Shown: one piece after another, positions 1 through 6,378 of the stretch | How positions within the stretch are numbered: position 1 is the stretch's first letter | Layout of the letters: every line of letters starts with the position of its first letter | IMG/VR virus record: IMGVR_UViG_3300027836_000476 | Location: 1 to 25,980 of that record | DNA from: a virus | Reading direction: 5' to 3' (one strand) | DNA length: 25,980 nucleotides | Position numbers and translations under genes: made by a program | Notes under the pieces: model-generated | What the model was told of the DNA's origin: nothing | Seen by the model: the letters and a program-made list of their open reading frames with translations, nothing else | Database searches by the model: none

Positions 1-936
1 TACTGGCCACAACTTAATGTTGCCTTTGCTTAGAGCTGGTTTCATCATGTTAGCGAGATCGTTAGCAGAGTTACCTGCTGATCCTGCGCCAGAGATCATA
101 TGTGCCTCGTCGATGAACAGCACAGTCTTACCTTTCTTAGTAAGGGCTTTTAACACTTGCTTGAAACGTTCTTCAAAATCTCCACGATACTTACTGCCAG
201 CAAGCATCGCACTAATATCCAGGTTATAAACTGTATAGTCTTTTAGAAAGTCTGGTACAGCACCCTTAACAATATTGTAAGCAAGTCCTTCTGCTATAGC
301 AGTCTTACCTACACCTGGATCTCCTACTAGGATAACGTTGTTCTTGCTACGTCGACCCATCGCTAGCGCAATATTTTCTAACTCTTCAATTCGACCAATA
401 ACAGGATCAATCTTATTCTTCTTAACAGAGTCGTTTAAGTTTGTAGTAAATGATGCCAGTGCTCTGCTACTAGAATTATCTTGTTCTTCTACTTCTTCCT
501 GCTCAACCGAATTGTTAATGTAGTCGGCAAATTTATCTTTATCGATATTTCCTTGAGCAATATAGAAATGTGCCCAGCTACGTTTTTCGCCAATCATAGC
601 AAGGAACACATCAGTTGGTTCAATCCTCTGGCGTCCGTTAAACAATACTTGTGTAAACGCACGATTAAGTACACGCTCAACTGATTGAGTTTTCTTTGGC
701 TTAACTACTACATCTTGGATGGTAATTTCGGCGCACTTATGTTGAAGATATTCTCCAAGATTTTTTCTTAGATTCTCAGCATCGGCACCGTATCCTTGAA
801 TAGTATTAGTAAACGACTCATCTAACAACATGGCAAACAATAAATGTTCAATTGTTAGATATTCGTGATGTAATTTTTTAGCAGTATCAATTGCTTTTTC
901 AAAAACTGCTTGTAAATTGTCGCTTGGTTCAACCAT
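1..936 (-). CDS. clpA: ClpA/ClpB-type AAA+ unfoldase (5' part; runs off left edge)
   Basis: Only the first 312 codons are present; the frame is still open at base 1. The start is the ATG at 936-934, which overlaps the end of the peptide deformylase gene by 8 bp. Residues 1 to about 140 look like a Clp N-domain (for example AKKLHHEYLTIEHLLFAMLL near residue 18, with a second related half around 75-115). An acidic linker follows at about 150-160. The first AAA+ module begins with KIDPVIGRIEELENIALAMG, has Walker A GDPGVGKT at 205-212 and Walker B LFIDEAH at 273-279. Clp ATPases unfold proteins in the cytoplasm, either feeding ClpP (ClpA/ClpC) or disaggregating aggregates with DnaK/DnaJ (ClpB). 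The middle domain and the second AAA+ module that would tell these apart lie outside the window, so the symbol is provisional. The neighbouring dnaJ gene makes a disaggregase role as plausible as a protease role. Confidence 0.85.
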   Translation of the reverse strand, partial: MVEPSDNLQAVFEKAIDTAKKLHHEYLTIEHLLFAMLLDESFTNTIQGYGADAENLRKNLGEYLQHKCAEITIQDVVVKPKKTQSVERVLNRAFTQVLFNGRQRIEPTDVFLAMIGEKRSWAHFYIAQGNIDKDKFADYINNSVEQEEVEEQDNSSSRALASFTTNLNDSVKKNKIDPVIGRIEELENIALAMGRRSKNNVILVGDPGVGKTAIAEGLAYNIVKGAVPDFLKDYTVYNLDISAMLAGSKYRGDFEERFKQVLKALTKKGKTVLFIDEAHMISGAGSAGNSANDLANMMKPALSKGNIKLWPV

Positions 937-1417
937 TTAATTTCCTTTGTTTTTTCCGTGCCATTTGTAATTTTAAATCACTTACATATTCAGTAAATGT
1001 TATTCCATCTAAATGATCCAATTCATGCTGGAAACATCTAGAGTCAATGCCATCAAGTTCTATTATACACTGTTTGCCAGCGTTGTCAAGATAAGCGGCA
1101 GTAATTTTATTATGTCTTTTAACGTTAAGCCATAAATTAGGAAAACTTAAACACCCTTCTTGGTCATGTATTAGATCATTATCGCCAATTAAAATATATG
1201 GATTAAAACATCCTACTTCACGCCCATTTTTTAACTGTAATACAAATACCCTACGTAACAGCCCAACTTGATTAGCGGCAAGACCAATTCCTTTGTTAGC
1301 TTTCATTATTGCTAACATTTCTTGTTCTACTACTGCGGCATTAACATGATTTTTAAAATCCCAAGGTTCGGCTTTTTGTTTAAGTATTGGATTAGGATCG
1401 TGAATTAATTTCATCAT
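929..1417 (-). CDS. def: Peptide deformylase
   Basis: The protein has 162 aa and carries all three signature motifs of peptide deformylase: GIGLAANQ (43-50), EGCLSFP (87-93, metal-ligand Cys89) and QHELDHLDG (130-138, ligand His131 and His135 with catalytic Glu132). The enzyme removes the formyl group from N-terminal fMet of new proteins. Phage versions are common in marine T4-like phages and are usually shorter than bacterial ones. This copy keeps a short Lys/Arg-rich C-terminal tail. The gene overlaps dnaJ by 26 bp upstream and the Clp ATPase gene by 8 bp downstream, so the three are almost certainly one translationally coupled unit. Either of two adjacent ATGs (1417 or 1414) could be the start. 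All catalytic residues are present, so activity is expected. Confidence 0.95.
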   Translation of the reverse strand: MMKLIHDPNPILKQKAEPWDFKNHVNAAVVEQEMLAIMKANKGIGLAANQVGLLRRVFVLQLKNGREVGCFNPYILIGDNDLIHDQEGCLSFPNLWLNVKRHNKITAAYLDNAGKQCIIELDGIDSRCFQHELDHLDGITFTEYVSDLKLQMARKKQRKLNG

Positions 1418-2261
1418 TAAGTTGTTTTAACCTTGCTACTAAATCTGGATCGGTTACTGCCGGCGACTTAATATTTACTACAATTACAAATCTTCCTTTG
1501 TATCCCGAATGGGGATTAGTAAATCCTTGTCCTGCGCTGGCAAATTCTGTACCAACATTTACTCCGGGTCGCATGTCAATAGGCATGGTGTTGCCAGTAA
1601 TAGACACGGCAACTTTTTGACATCCCACCATTGCTTCTATTGGTGTAATGTCTATACTTGTATATAGGTCATCGCCTCGGCGTTCAAATTTGCCAGCAGG
1701 GTCTCCTAACACAACAATGGTTACATTTAAATGACCCCGAGGTGCGTGAGGAAAACTATCATCGCCTAGTCCTGCGTATCTAATAGTTTCACCGTGGGTA
1801 ATTCCGGGTGGCACATTGATGACTACAGTTTGTGGTTTACCACTAGGCAATCTATAGTTAGCTTCTAACTGTTTTCCTAAGTAAGAATCTAGCAAGCTGA
1901 TTTGACATTGAATATTTAAGTCTCTATTTCGACGTTGATTCCCACCACGCATATGACCAAAAATATCACCAAACGGGTGACCTTGCCCAAAGGGATTACC
2001 GCCACCGCTAAACATATCACCAAACGGATCCCCTGATGTAAATCTTACTTGTGGACCGCCACCGTACATACGTTGTTGATCGTATTCGGCTTTCTTTTGG
2101 GCGTTGCTTAACACATCATACGCAACACTTATATCTTTGAATTTGGCTTGATCCCCACCCTTGTCTGGGTGGTGTTTATTAGCCAAGCTTCGATACGCTT
2201 TCTTTATTTCATCTGGGCTAGCTTGCTCGCCAACGCCTAGGGTTTGGTAATAGTCAGTCAT
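1392..2261 (-). CDS. dnaJ: DnaJ-family co-chaperone (type II, CbpA/DJLB-like)
   Basis: The protein has 289 aa. A J-domain occupies residues 1-65 with the DnaK-activating HPD at 31-33. A Gly/Phe-rich linker follows at about 66-115 (GGGNPFGQGHPFGDIFGHM and similar). The C-terminal substrate-binding domains run to the end (for example INVPPGITHGETIRYAGLGD). The cysteine-rich zinc finger of classical DnaJ is absent, which makes it a CbpA/type II J-protein. It would deliver substrates to the host DnaK in the cytoplasm. The gene is first in an operon with peptide deformylase and a Clp ATPase. The ATG at 2261 is only about 14 nt from GGAG, so its Shine-Dalgarno is poor. A consensus sigma70 promoter lies 32-60 bp upstream inside a stem-loop. 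J-proteins are uncommon in phages. Confidence 0.95.
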   Translation of the reverse strand: MTDYYQTLGVGEQASPDEIKKAYRSLANKHHPDKGGDQAKFKDISVAYDVLSNAQKKAEYDQQRMYGGGPQVRFTSGDPFGDMFSGGGNPFGQGHPFGDIFGHMRGGNQRRNRDLNIQCQISLLDSYLGKQLEANYRLPSGKPQTVVINVPPGITHGETIRYAGLGDDSFPHAPRGHLNVTIVVLGDPAGKFERRGDDLYTSIDITPIEAMVGCQKVAVSITGNTMPIDMRPGVNVGTEFASAGQGFTNPHSGYKGRFVIVVNIKSPAVTDPDLVARLKQLNDEINSRS

Positions 2262-2273
2262 GGTCGTAAAAAA

Positions 2274-2315
2274 GGCTCCATTAATAGTATTAATTATACT
2301 ATCTTAAATGGAGCC
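2274..2315 (-). terminator. Stem-loop terminator upstream of dnaJ, enclosing a -10 element
   Basis: On the minus strand GGCTCCATT (2315-2307) pairs perfectly with AATGGAGCC (2282-2274), and an inner ATAGTAT/ATACTAT stem closes the loop. Six T residues (2273-2268) follow directly. This is the form of a Rho-independent terminator for transcripts arriving from the lysis genes. The TATAAT of the dnaJ promoter lies inside the hairpin, so RNA started there lacks the 5' arm and should not terminate. Confidence 0.8.
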
Positions 2316-2321
2316 TGTCAA
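2293..2321 (-). promoter_or_regulatory. Consensus sigma70 promoter for dnaJ-def-clp
   Basis: On the minus strand a perfect TTGACA (2321-2316), a 17-bp spacer and a perfect TATAAT (2298-2293) are present. Transcription would begin near 2286 and give a leader of about 25 nt. The match to both hexamers and the spacing suggests strong early transcription by unmodified host RNA polymerase. Confidence 0.85.
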
Positions 2322-2329
2322 GAGTTTGA

Positions 2330-2554
2330 TTACTTCTTTTTAGGATCTGGCTTAGTACCTTCTACGGCAGTACCTTCCACTTTCTTGTGAACTTTAATTT
2401 TCTTACAAACTTGGACTGGTTTACCAGCTTTATCGTTTATAACTTTACCAGCTTTATCTGTTTTATCTTTACATACTTCTTTTGTTTCACCACCTGCGTA
2501 TGCTGTGCTAGATAACACTAAACATAGTCCTGCTACAAATATAATATTTTTCAT
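2330..2554 (-). CDS. Small secreted Lys-rich protein, unknown function
   Basis: The protein has 74 aa and opens with a clear signal peptide: MKN, a hydrophobic core to about residue 17, then a likely signal peptidase I site after AYA near residue 20. The mature part is very rich in Lys, has two Cys (EVCKDK and PVQVCKKIK) and contains a short internal echo (DKAGKVINDKAGKPV). I recognise no family. It is the last gene of the lysis run, after the holin, and ends just before the terminator/promoter hairpin at 2274-2315. The start ATG at 2554 has AAGGAAA upstream. A basic periplasmic protein at the end of a lysis cassette could act on the envelope, but this is only inferred from position. Confidence 0.7.
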   Translation of the reverse strand: MKNIIFVAGLCLVLSSTAYAGGETKEVCKDKTDKAGKVINDKAGKPVQVCKKIKVHKKVEGTAVEGTKPDPKKK

Positions 2555-2564
2555 TGTGTTTTCC

Positions 2565-3110
2565 TTATAAAATTGGTTGCGGCTCGTCTGGAATGATCTT
2601 CTTGCCAGTTGCCGTTGTTGCTATTTGCGTTGTACCCCAACTTGGTGCTGGCGCAAAACTTGTGCTCGGTGCTGAAGGTGCGCTTCCAAAGCCGCCTCCG
2701 CCAAAGCCACTTGGTGCTGGTGCTGGTGAATTAAAACCACCGGATGAGCCGAAGCCTCCTGTTGACGGTTGGCTAAATGTTGATGGGCCGCCCGCAAATC
2801 CTGTTCCTGGTGTCTGTGCTCCGCCATTGTTTGCTCCACCTAGCTTTTCCTGTGTACGACCAAATGCCGCAATACCTAAAACTGCACCCATTGCAATGTG
2901 GAATAGCCCGGCACCTTGTAGTGTCAGTGGATTCCATTGAGTCATATTAGCTGTATGTAGTACAGCGTGTAATAGTGACCATAGTACTGGAAATAATATA
3001 AAATCGCACATACAAACCATCATGTACATCCAGCCCATCATTGGACGCCATTTTGAATTCATCCAATCTTCTTTTTTCTTTTCGCTTTCGCTTTTAACTT
3101 CTTCGCTCAT
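2565..3110 (-). CDS. Holin, GTA-type 3TM family
   Basis: The protein has 181 aa. Residues 20-85 resemble the GTA_holin_3TM family: KWRPMMGWMYMMVCMCDF, a hydrophobic segment to about 50, then NPLTLQGAGLFHIAMGAVLG as another membrane segment. A charged N-terminus (EEVKSESEKKKE) comes first. Residues 90-181 are a long Gly/Pro/Ser/Gln-rich low-complexity tail with repeats of GGFGSSGGF and APAPSGFGG type, unusual for a holin. Holins open the inner membrane to release or trigger the endolysin. Its place after endolysin and spanin genes supports the call. GGAGCG 8 nt ahead of the ATG at 3110 is a good Shine-Dalgarno. Confidence 0.75.
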   Translation of the reverse strand: MSEEVKSESEKKKEDWMNSKWRPMMGWMYMMVCMCDFILFPVLWSLLHAVLHTANMTQWNPLTLQGAGLFHIAMGAVLGIAAFGRTQEKLGGANNGGAQTPGTGFAGGPSTFSQPSTGGFGSSGGFNSPAPAPSGFGGGGFGSAPSAPSTSFAPAPSWGTTQIATTATGKKIIPDEPQPIL

Positions 3111-3129
3111 TTGTCGCTCCTAATTTATT

Positions 3130-3693
3130 TTAAAACCAAAGAAATAAACCATTTAGGCTTAATAAGATACCAAATCCTGCTACCGCAAAGCTACCCCAGA
3201 ACATGGCCATACTAACAGCAAGAATACTTGCTGATAATACAACAATAGCCAACTGGTATGCTGTGCTTGCGTAACCAATCCATGGGCTAGAGTGCTTTGC
3301 TATTTCACGTTCTGCTTCCATCTTACGGGCGTTGGCAGCAATTTCTTTTTTGTCAGCATCCATACGCTCTGCTTCTGACTTGAATTCTGCTTTTAGTTTT
3401 GAATCACTAGTTGTTTTGCTGGCAATTTCAAAACTTACTAAACGATTATTCTTTGCTTGATATTGTGCCCACGCATTGTTAGCACCTAATGTATTGTTTA
3501 ATACTGTGCTAGATAACTTGCCGCCGTACCATGCGTTAACTGCTAATAACAAAGCAAATATGCTAATAACCATACCTGCTTTGTCTTTTAGTTTTGCTTC
3601 TCTCTCCGAACGTGAACCTACTGGGGGCTTTGGTGCGTCTAGATCTTTTGGTTGCTTTGTTACTAAATTTAATACTGAATCTATTAATGCCAT
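3130..3693 (-). CDS. DUF4337-like membrane protein
   Basis: The protein has 187 aa, with a membrane segment at about 40-58, a charged helical region at about 85-135 (EFKSEAERMDADKKEIAANA), and two membrane segments filling 145-187. The block ANNAWAQYQAKNNR (71-84) and the overall layout (TM, WxxYQAK motif, coiled coil, two C-terminal TMs ending NGLFLWF) match the DUF4337 family as I know it. That family has no established function. Lying between the spanins and the holin, it may be an extra holin, an antiholin or a membrane regulator of lysis; this is inference. The ATG at 3693 follows GCAGGAGCG, nearly the same ribosome-binding site as the holin gene. Confidence 0.65.
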   Translation of the reverse strand: MALIDSVLNLVTKQPKDLDAPKPPVGSRSEREAKLKDKAGMVISIFALLLAVNAWYGGKLSSTVLNNTLGANNAWAQYQAKNNRLVSFEIASKTTSDSKLKAEFKSEAERMDADKKEIAANARKMEAEREIAKHSSPWIGYASTAYQLAIVVLSASILAVSMAMFWGSFAVAGFGILLSLNGLFLWF

Positions 3694-3717
3694 TGTTCGC
3701 TCCTGCTTAATATACTC

Positions 3718-4338
3718 TTATTTAACGCTTTCGAAGATTTTCTTCTGTTCCTTATACCATTCTTGCCATGCTTCTAGTTTGGCTGCGTTTTCGTGGCAGG
3801 AGCCGTAGTTTTCAACGACTCTGTCAAGGAGCTGACTGGCTTTAACTTCGCTGGCGGCTCCATCAGTTGCGGCGGCACGTCCGGCCACTTCATTACGACT
3901 GGCGCTGTCGTGCAAGCTGACAGTAGACTTAGGCAAGCTACAGCTAGAATCCAACTGCTTACCGGCAACTTCTTTGATAATTTCTCTGTTAACATAAACG
4001 TTTTCCTTCACTACTTTAATTTTAGTGACTACCCTTTCTTGTATAACTGTGTTTACTTTTTGACTCTGCTCTTCGGCAGCTTTTACTTTTGCTTCTAATT
4101 CTGCTACACGAGCTAACCATGCTTGTTGTACCCCATGTCCGCCAAACAAATAGGCACCAACTACTAACAATACAACGCCAACTAACTCTGCTGGAAGTTT
4201 GTACTGACCCATCATAGGAATCCATCTTACAAGTTTACTTCCGATGTAAAGACTAACTCCTGCTATTGTAAGTATATAATATACCCAAACAAAAATGCTA
4301 TCTGGAATAAGACTCAACATCCACTGAATTTGTCCCAT
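3718..4338 (-). CDS. Inner-membrane spanin (Rz-like) with two membrane segments
   Basis: The protein has 206 aa. There are two hydrophobic segments, about 15-34 (VYYILTIAGVSLYIGSKLV) and 52-66, then a long coiled coil (about 72-128, AELEAKVKAAEEQSQ), then a C-terminal domain with Cys133 and Cys181. Its SCSLPKSTVSLHDSAS and ENYGSCHENAAKLEAWQEWY segments resemble the C-terminal part of Rz-type i-spanins. I-spanins span the periplasm and fuse inner and outer membranes with an outer-membrane lipoprotein partner. That partner is encoded inside this gene in another frame (3774-3995), which strongly supports the call. Typical Rz has one N-terminal membrane segment; two is odd and changes the expected topology. 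The gene starts 6 bp after the endolysin stop. Confidence 0.75.
   Translation of the reverse strand: MGQIQWMLSLIPDSIFVWVYYILTIAGVSLYIGSKLVRWIPMMGQYKLPAELVGVVLLVVGAYLFGGHGVQQAWLARVAELEAKVKAAEEQSQKVNTVIQERVVTKIKVVKENVYVNREIIKEVAGKQLDSSCSLPKSTVSLHDSASRNEVAGRAAATDGAASEVKASQLLDRVVENYGSCHENAAKLEAWQEWYKEQKKIFESVK
3774..3995 (-). CDS. Outer-membrane spanin lipoprotein (Rz1-like), embedded in the i-spanin gene
   Basis: The 73-aa reading frame lies wholly inside the i-spanin gene, shifted by one base. It has a basic start (MLTEKLSKKLPVSSW), a hydrophobic core and the lipobox LSAC with Cys28 as the lipidated residue, then a short Pro-rich mature part (KWPDVPPQLMEPPAKLKP). That is the classic build of an Rz1 o-spanin: a small Pro-rich outer-membrane lipoprotein encoded within Rz. 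The ATG at 3995 has GAAGGA 8 nt upstream, a good Shine-Dalgarno within the i-spanin coding sequence. It would bind the i-spanin C-terminus in the periplasm to complete host lysis. Automatic annotation is likely to discard it as an overlap. Confidence 0.85.
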   Translation of the reverse strand: MLTEKLSKKLPVSSWILAVACLSLLSACTTAPVVMKWPDVPPQLMEPPAKLKPVSSLTESLKTTAPATKTQPN

Positions 4339-4344
4339 AATAGC

Positions 4345-4974
4345 TTACCCGTGTAGCACGTGAATAGCGTGGTTGTAGTGCTTAATACGATCTTCTAGAC
4401 CAATAGTTCCGCCATTAATACGCTTTGTTAAAGTTAGCATATCACTTGAGTCTGCCCATTGATTTAAATTGTTAGCTTCCCAGAACCAGCAAGCTGATTG
4501 AATAGCGCCTTCAAAAGTTGCTAGAAACTCTGGAAGTTCTTCTACAGGGGTTTCGATACTATCAGCAAAGTTTTGATAATTCTGTTTACCTGTTAATTGA
4601 ATAAGGCCACGCCCGCAATAACGGAATCCATCGCCGCTTGCTTCGTCGCCATTGCCCATACGATTTCCGTATACACGATTAGCGATCATTTCTGGTTTTT
4701 GTGCGTAAGCATTTGCCAATTCATCAGTTGGAAAGTATTTAGGAAATACCTTACGTAGTGTTACAGCGCGATAGTTTAAGTTTTCTTTTAATGCTTTATA
4801 TCCGCCTGATTCATGTGCTGTCTGTGCTAGAAATGCTGCCACACGATTTGTGGTATTAATTTCATAGTCAGGTAAAATCTTACAAAGTGCTTCGTACCAA
4901 TGAGACACATACTGATTGCCAGGAATAATCTGTGCTAGTTTTTCTGGCGTAAATTCAAAATCAAAATCTGACAT
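4345..4974 (-). CDS. GH19 endolysin (chitinase-like lysozyme)
   Basis: The protein has 209 aa and spans the whole glycoside hydrolase family 19 fold. It has FLAQTAHESGGYKALKENLN with the probable catalytic Glu55 and second acid Glu64, GRGLIQLTGKQNY at 121-133, and TLTKRINGG near 181-189. Phage GH19 enzymes cut the beta-1,4 link of peptidoglycan. There is no signal peptide, so it should accumulate in the cytoplasm until the holin opens the membrane. It starts by TAATG overlap with the stop of the 245-aa gene upstream, and the spanin genes follow after 6 bp. Confidence 0.93.
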   Translation of the reverse strand: MSDFDFEFTPEKLAQIIPGNQYVSHWYEALCKILPDYEINTTNRVAAFLAQTAHESGGYKALKENLNYRAVTLRKVFPKYFPTDELANAYAQKPEMIANRVYGNRMGNGDEASGDGFRYCGRGLIQLTGKQNYQNFADSIETPVEELPEFLATFEGAIQSACWFWEANNLNQWADSSDMLTLTKRINGGTIGLEDRIKHYNHAIHVLHG

Positions 4975-5711
4975 TATAGTTTCCTTTTAAGAGCAACGGC
5001 CCAACCGCTGTTTTCAAATATAAATGTATCACCAATTTTGGTAATATTGTACGGCCCGATATACTTAGACAAAAACATGACTTCTGCCATGCTTGAGCTT
5101 TCTAACATAATAGGACCTTTTACCGCAGTATAGACTTCTTGTCGTGTACCGCTAGTAATGATATTAAATTTTACTAAATCACCGTAGCCTTTTTTAAAGC
5201 TAATTGATTCGTCAAGTAAATGAATTTCTTCAGCATAACTGTTTCTAAAAAAGTTGCTAAAGTTTTCTAACATATTTTCTTGTGTAGCAACTTTGTAAGA
5301 TTCTGCGTCACTTGGCACAGCTAGTTCTAAATTCTCTAATGATGCTTCTTGGCTTTTAAAACTTTTAAAGTATCTAAATCGCATATTAGGCTCGTCACAT
5401 AATTTCTTAACACCGTCTAACACTGCGTTGATTTGACTAGCAACGTGTCTGCTACGTTCTAATTCAACAAACACTCGATATTTGCCATCGTCCATTTCGC
5501 CTGGAGTAATGTCTGCGTCGAGTACAAAATCGTAACCCATTTCAATAAAATTTTCAAGGTCTTTAGCAGGATCTTCGCCGTCAACAGTAAATGCTACTAC
5601 AACAATATCTTCGTCGTCGCCAATTTTACTTTTATACGAATCGATCTCAAACACTTTTTTAACAAAGTGTCTTAGGTCAGTAGCACGTAAACTTTCTGTA
5701 ATGTATTTCAT
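4974..5711 (-). CDS. Conserved phage protein, unknown function
   Basis: The protein has 245 aa, is soluble, and has no signal peptide or membrane segment. I recognise no catalytic motif. It has an acidic N-terminal half (IGDDEDIVVVAFTVDGED; ADITPGEMDDGKYRVFVELE) and a C-terminal half rich in beta-type segments. The gene lies between a conserved 191-aa gene (2 bp gap) and the endolysin gene (TAATG overlap), so it is co-expressed with lysis genes. A virion or assembly role is possible, since a late-promoter-like site drives this run. Confidence 0.6.
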   Translation of the reverse strand: MKYITESLRATDLRHFVKKVFEIDSYKSKIGDDEDIVVVAFTVDGEDPAKDLENFIEMGYDFVLDADITPGEMDDGKYRVFVELERSRHVASQINAVLDGVKKLCDEPNMRFRYFKSFKSQEASLENLELAVPSDAESYKVATQENMLENFSNFFRNSYAEEIHLLDESISFKKGYGDLVKFNIITSGTRQEVYTAVKGPIMLESSSMAEVMFLSKYIGPYNITKIGDTFIFENSGWAVALKRKL

Positions 5712-5713
5712 AA

Positions 5714-6289
5714 TTATACCGGTGGAGCCGCAGCCGCGCCTGCTGGAGCAGGCATGCCGCCAGGAGCAGGAGCCGCACCGCCAGGAGCCGCTGGAGCAGG
5801 CATGCCGCCAGGAGCAGGTGTTCCTGCTTTAGGAGCAGTGGCTTCTTGATCTTGATTTTCGTTCTTCATTTTGTCCATGTAACCTTTGTATATATCAAAA
5901 GCTACTTTCTTTGGCATCTGAATTTCGACAATCCAAATAGGTTTATGATCTAGTTTACCTTTTTTAGTACCTGGACGAAGGTCATCCGGTGTACGGATCT
6001 TTCGAGGTTCAATTAAATGACTCTTTTCGTAGGATATTTTACAACCTAAGTCTAGTAATCGTTTAGCACCGTCTGGGTCTGGCATCTTATTCTTGGGCCA
6101 CATAAAACTAGCAGTTATCCAATGTCGATCCACTATTGGGCCTGATGCTAGTTCACCATCTTCCCAATTATCATACACATATAGATCCATTACGTCGAGT
6201 ACACGCTCAAAGTCTTTTAATACACTGATGCTAGTGTTGTTTTCGTATAGATCATCTATGTTACGGATTATGTCTAAAATATCATGCAT
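5714..6289 (-). CDS. Conserved T4-like phage protein with Ala/Pro/Gly-rich tail
   Basis: The protein has 191 aa. Residues 1-140 form a conserved-looking domain (DLYVYDNWEDGELASGP, RLLDLGCKISYEKSHLIEPR). I believe similar proteins occur in marine T4-like phages, sometimes called structural, but I cannot name a T4 counterpart. The last 45 or so residues are low-complexity (APGGMPAPAAPGGAAPAPGG), encoded by GC-rich DNA containing an exact 29-bp repeat. The ATG at 6289 has AGGA upstream. A late-promoter-like GCTAAATA lies about 25 bp upstream, so the gene probably opens the late transcript for endolysin, spanins and holin. Confidence 0.6.
   Translation of the reverse strand: MHDILDIIRNIDDLYENNTSISVLKDFERVLDVMDLYVYDNWEDGELASGPIVDRHWITASFMWPKNKMPDPDGAKRLLDLGCKISYEKSHLIEPRKIRTPDDLRPGTKKGKLDHKPIWIVEIQMPKKVAFDIYKGYMDKMKNENQDQEATAPKAGTPAPGGMPAPAAPGGAAPAPGGMPAPAGAAAAPPV
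5742..5818 (-). repeat. Exact 29-bp direct repeat, 48-bp period, in-frame
   Basis: Bases 5742-5770 and 5790-5818 are identical (29 bp), 48 bp apart, so the repeat adds 16 codons and keeps the frame. It encodes PAPGGMPAPA-type units at the C-terminus of the 191-aa protein. The DNA is much richer in G+C than its surroundings. Confidence 0.85.
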
Positions 6290-6314
6290 GAGAGTTCCTA
6301 GAATTCATTATACT

Positions 6315-6322
6315 TATTTAGC
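6315..6322 (-). promoter_or_regulatory. Late-promoter-like element for the lysis run
   Basis: The minus strand reads GCTAAATA here, followed by AGTATAATGAATTC and the 191-aa gene start at 6289. T4 late promoters read TATAAATA, and those of marine relatives are often shortened to TAAATA-type cores. Similar sites occur at 11694-11701 and 16393-16400, each 20-35 bp ahead of a gene start. Confidence 0.45.
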
Positions 6323-6326
6323 TGGT

Positions 6327-6354
6327 TTGAAATCATAAGCTAACAGTTTATATT
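6327..6354 (+). promoter_or_regulatory. Probable sigma70 promoter for phoH
   Basis: TTGAAA (6327-6332), a 16-bp spacer and TATATT (6349-6354) each match five of six consensus bases. Transcription would start near 6361 and give a leader of about 88 nt that holds the hairpins at 6379-6439. The spacer is one base short of ideal, so this is a moderate call. Confidence 0.5.
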
Positions 6355-6378
6355 TCTATGTATTAGTTAAATAATAGT

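Noticed and set aside
2621-2839. A Gln/His-rich minus-strand frame within the holin gene
   Set aside because: It is the frame-shifted reading of the same repeats, with no signal peptide, lipobox or ribosome-binding site, unlike the embedded o-spanin.
2554-2940. A Pro/Gly-rich plus-strand frame of 128 codons
   Set aside because: It is the antisense of the holin's low-complexity tail; composition, not coding, keeps it open.
4022-4225. Another frame inside the i-spanin gene
   Set aside because: It has no recognisable motif, an improbable Ser/Arg/Trp-rich composition and no Shine-Dalgarno.
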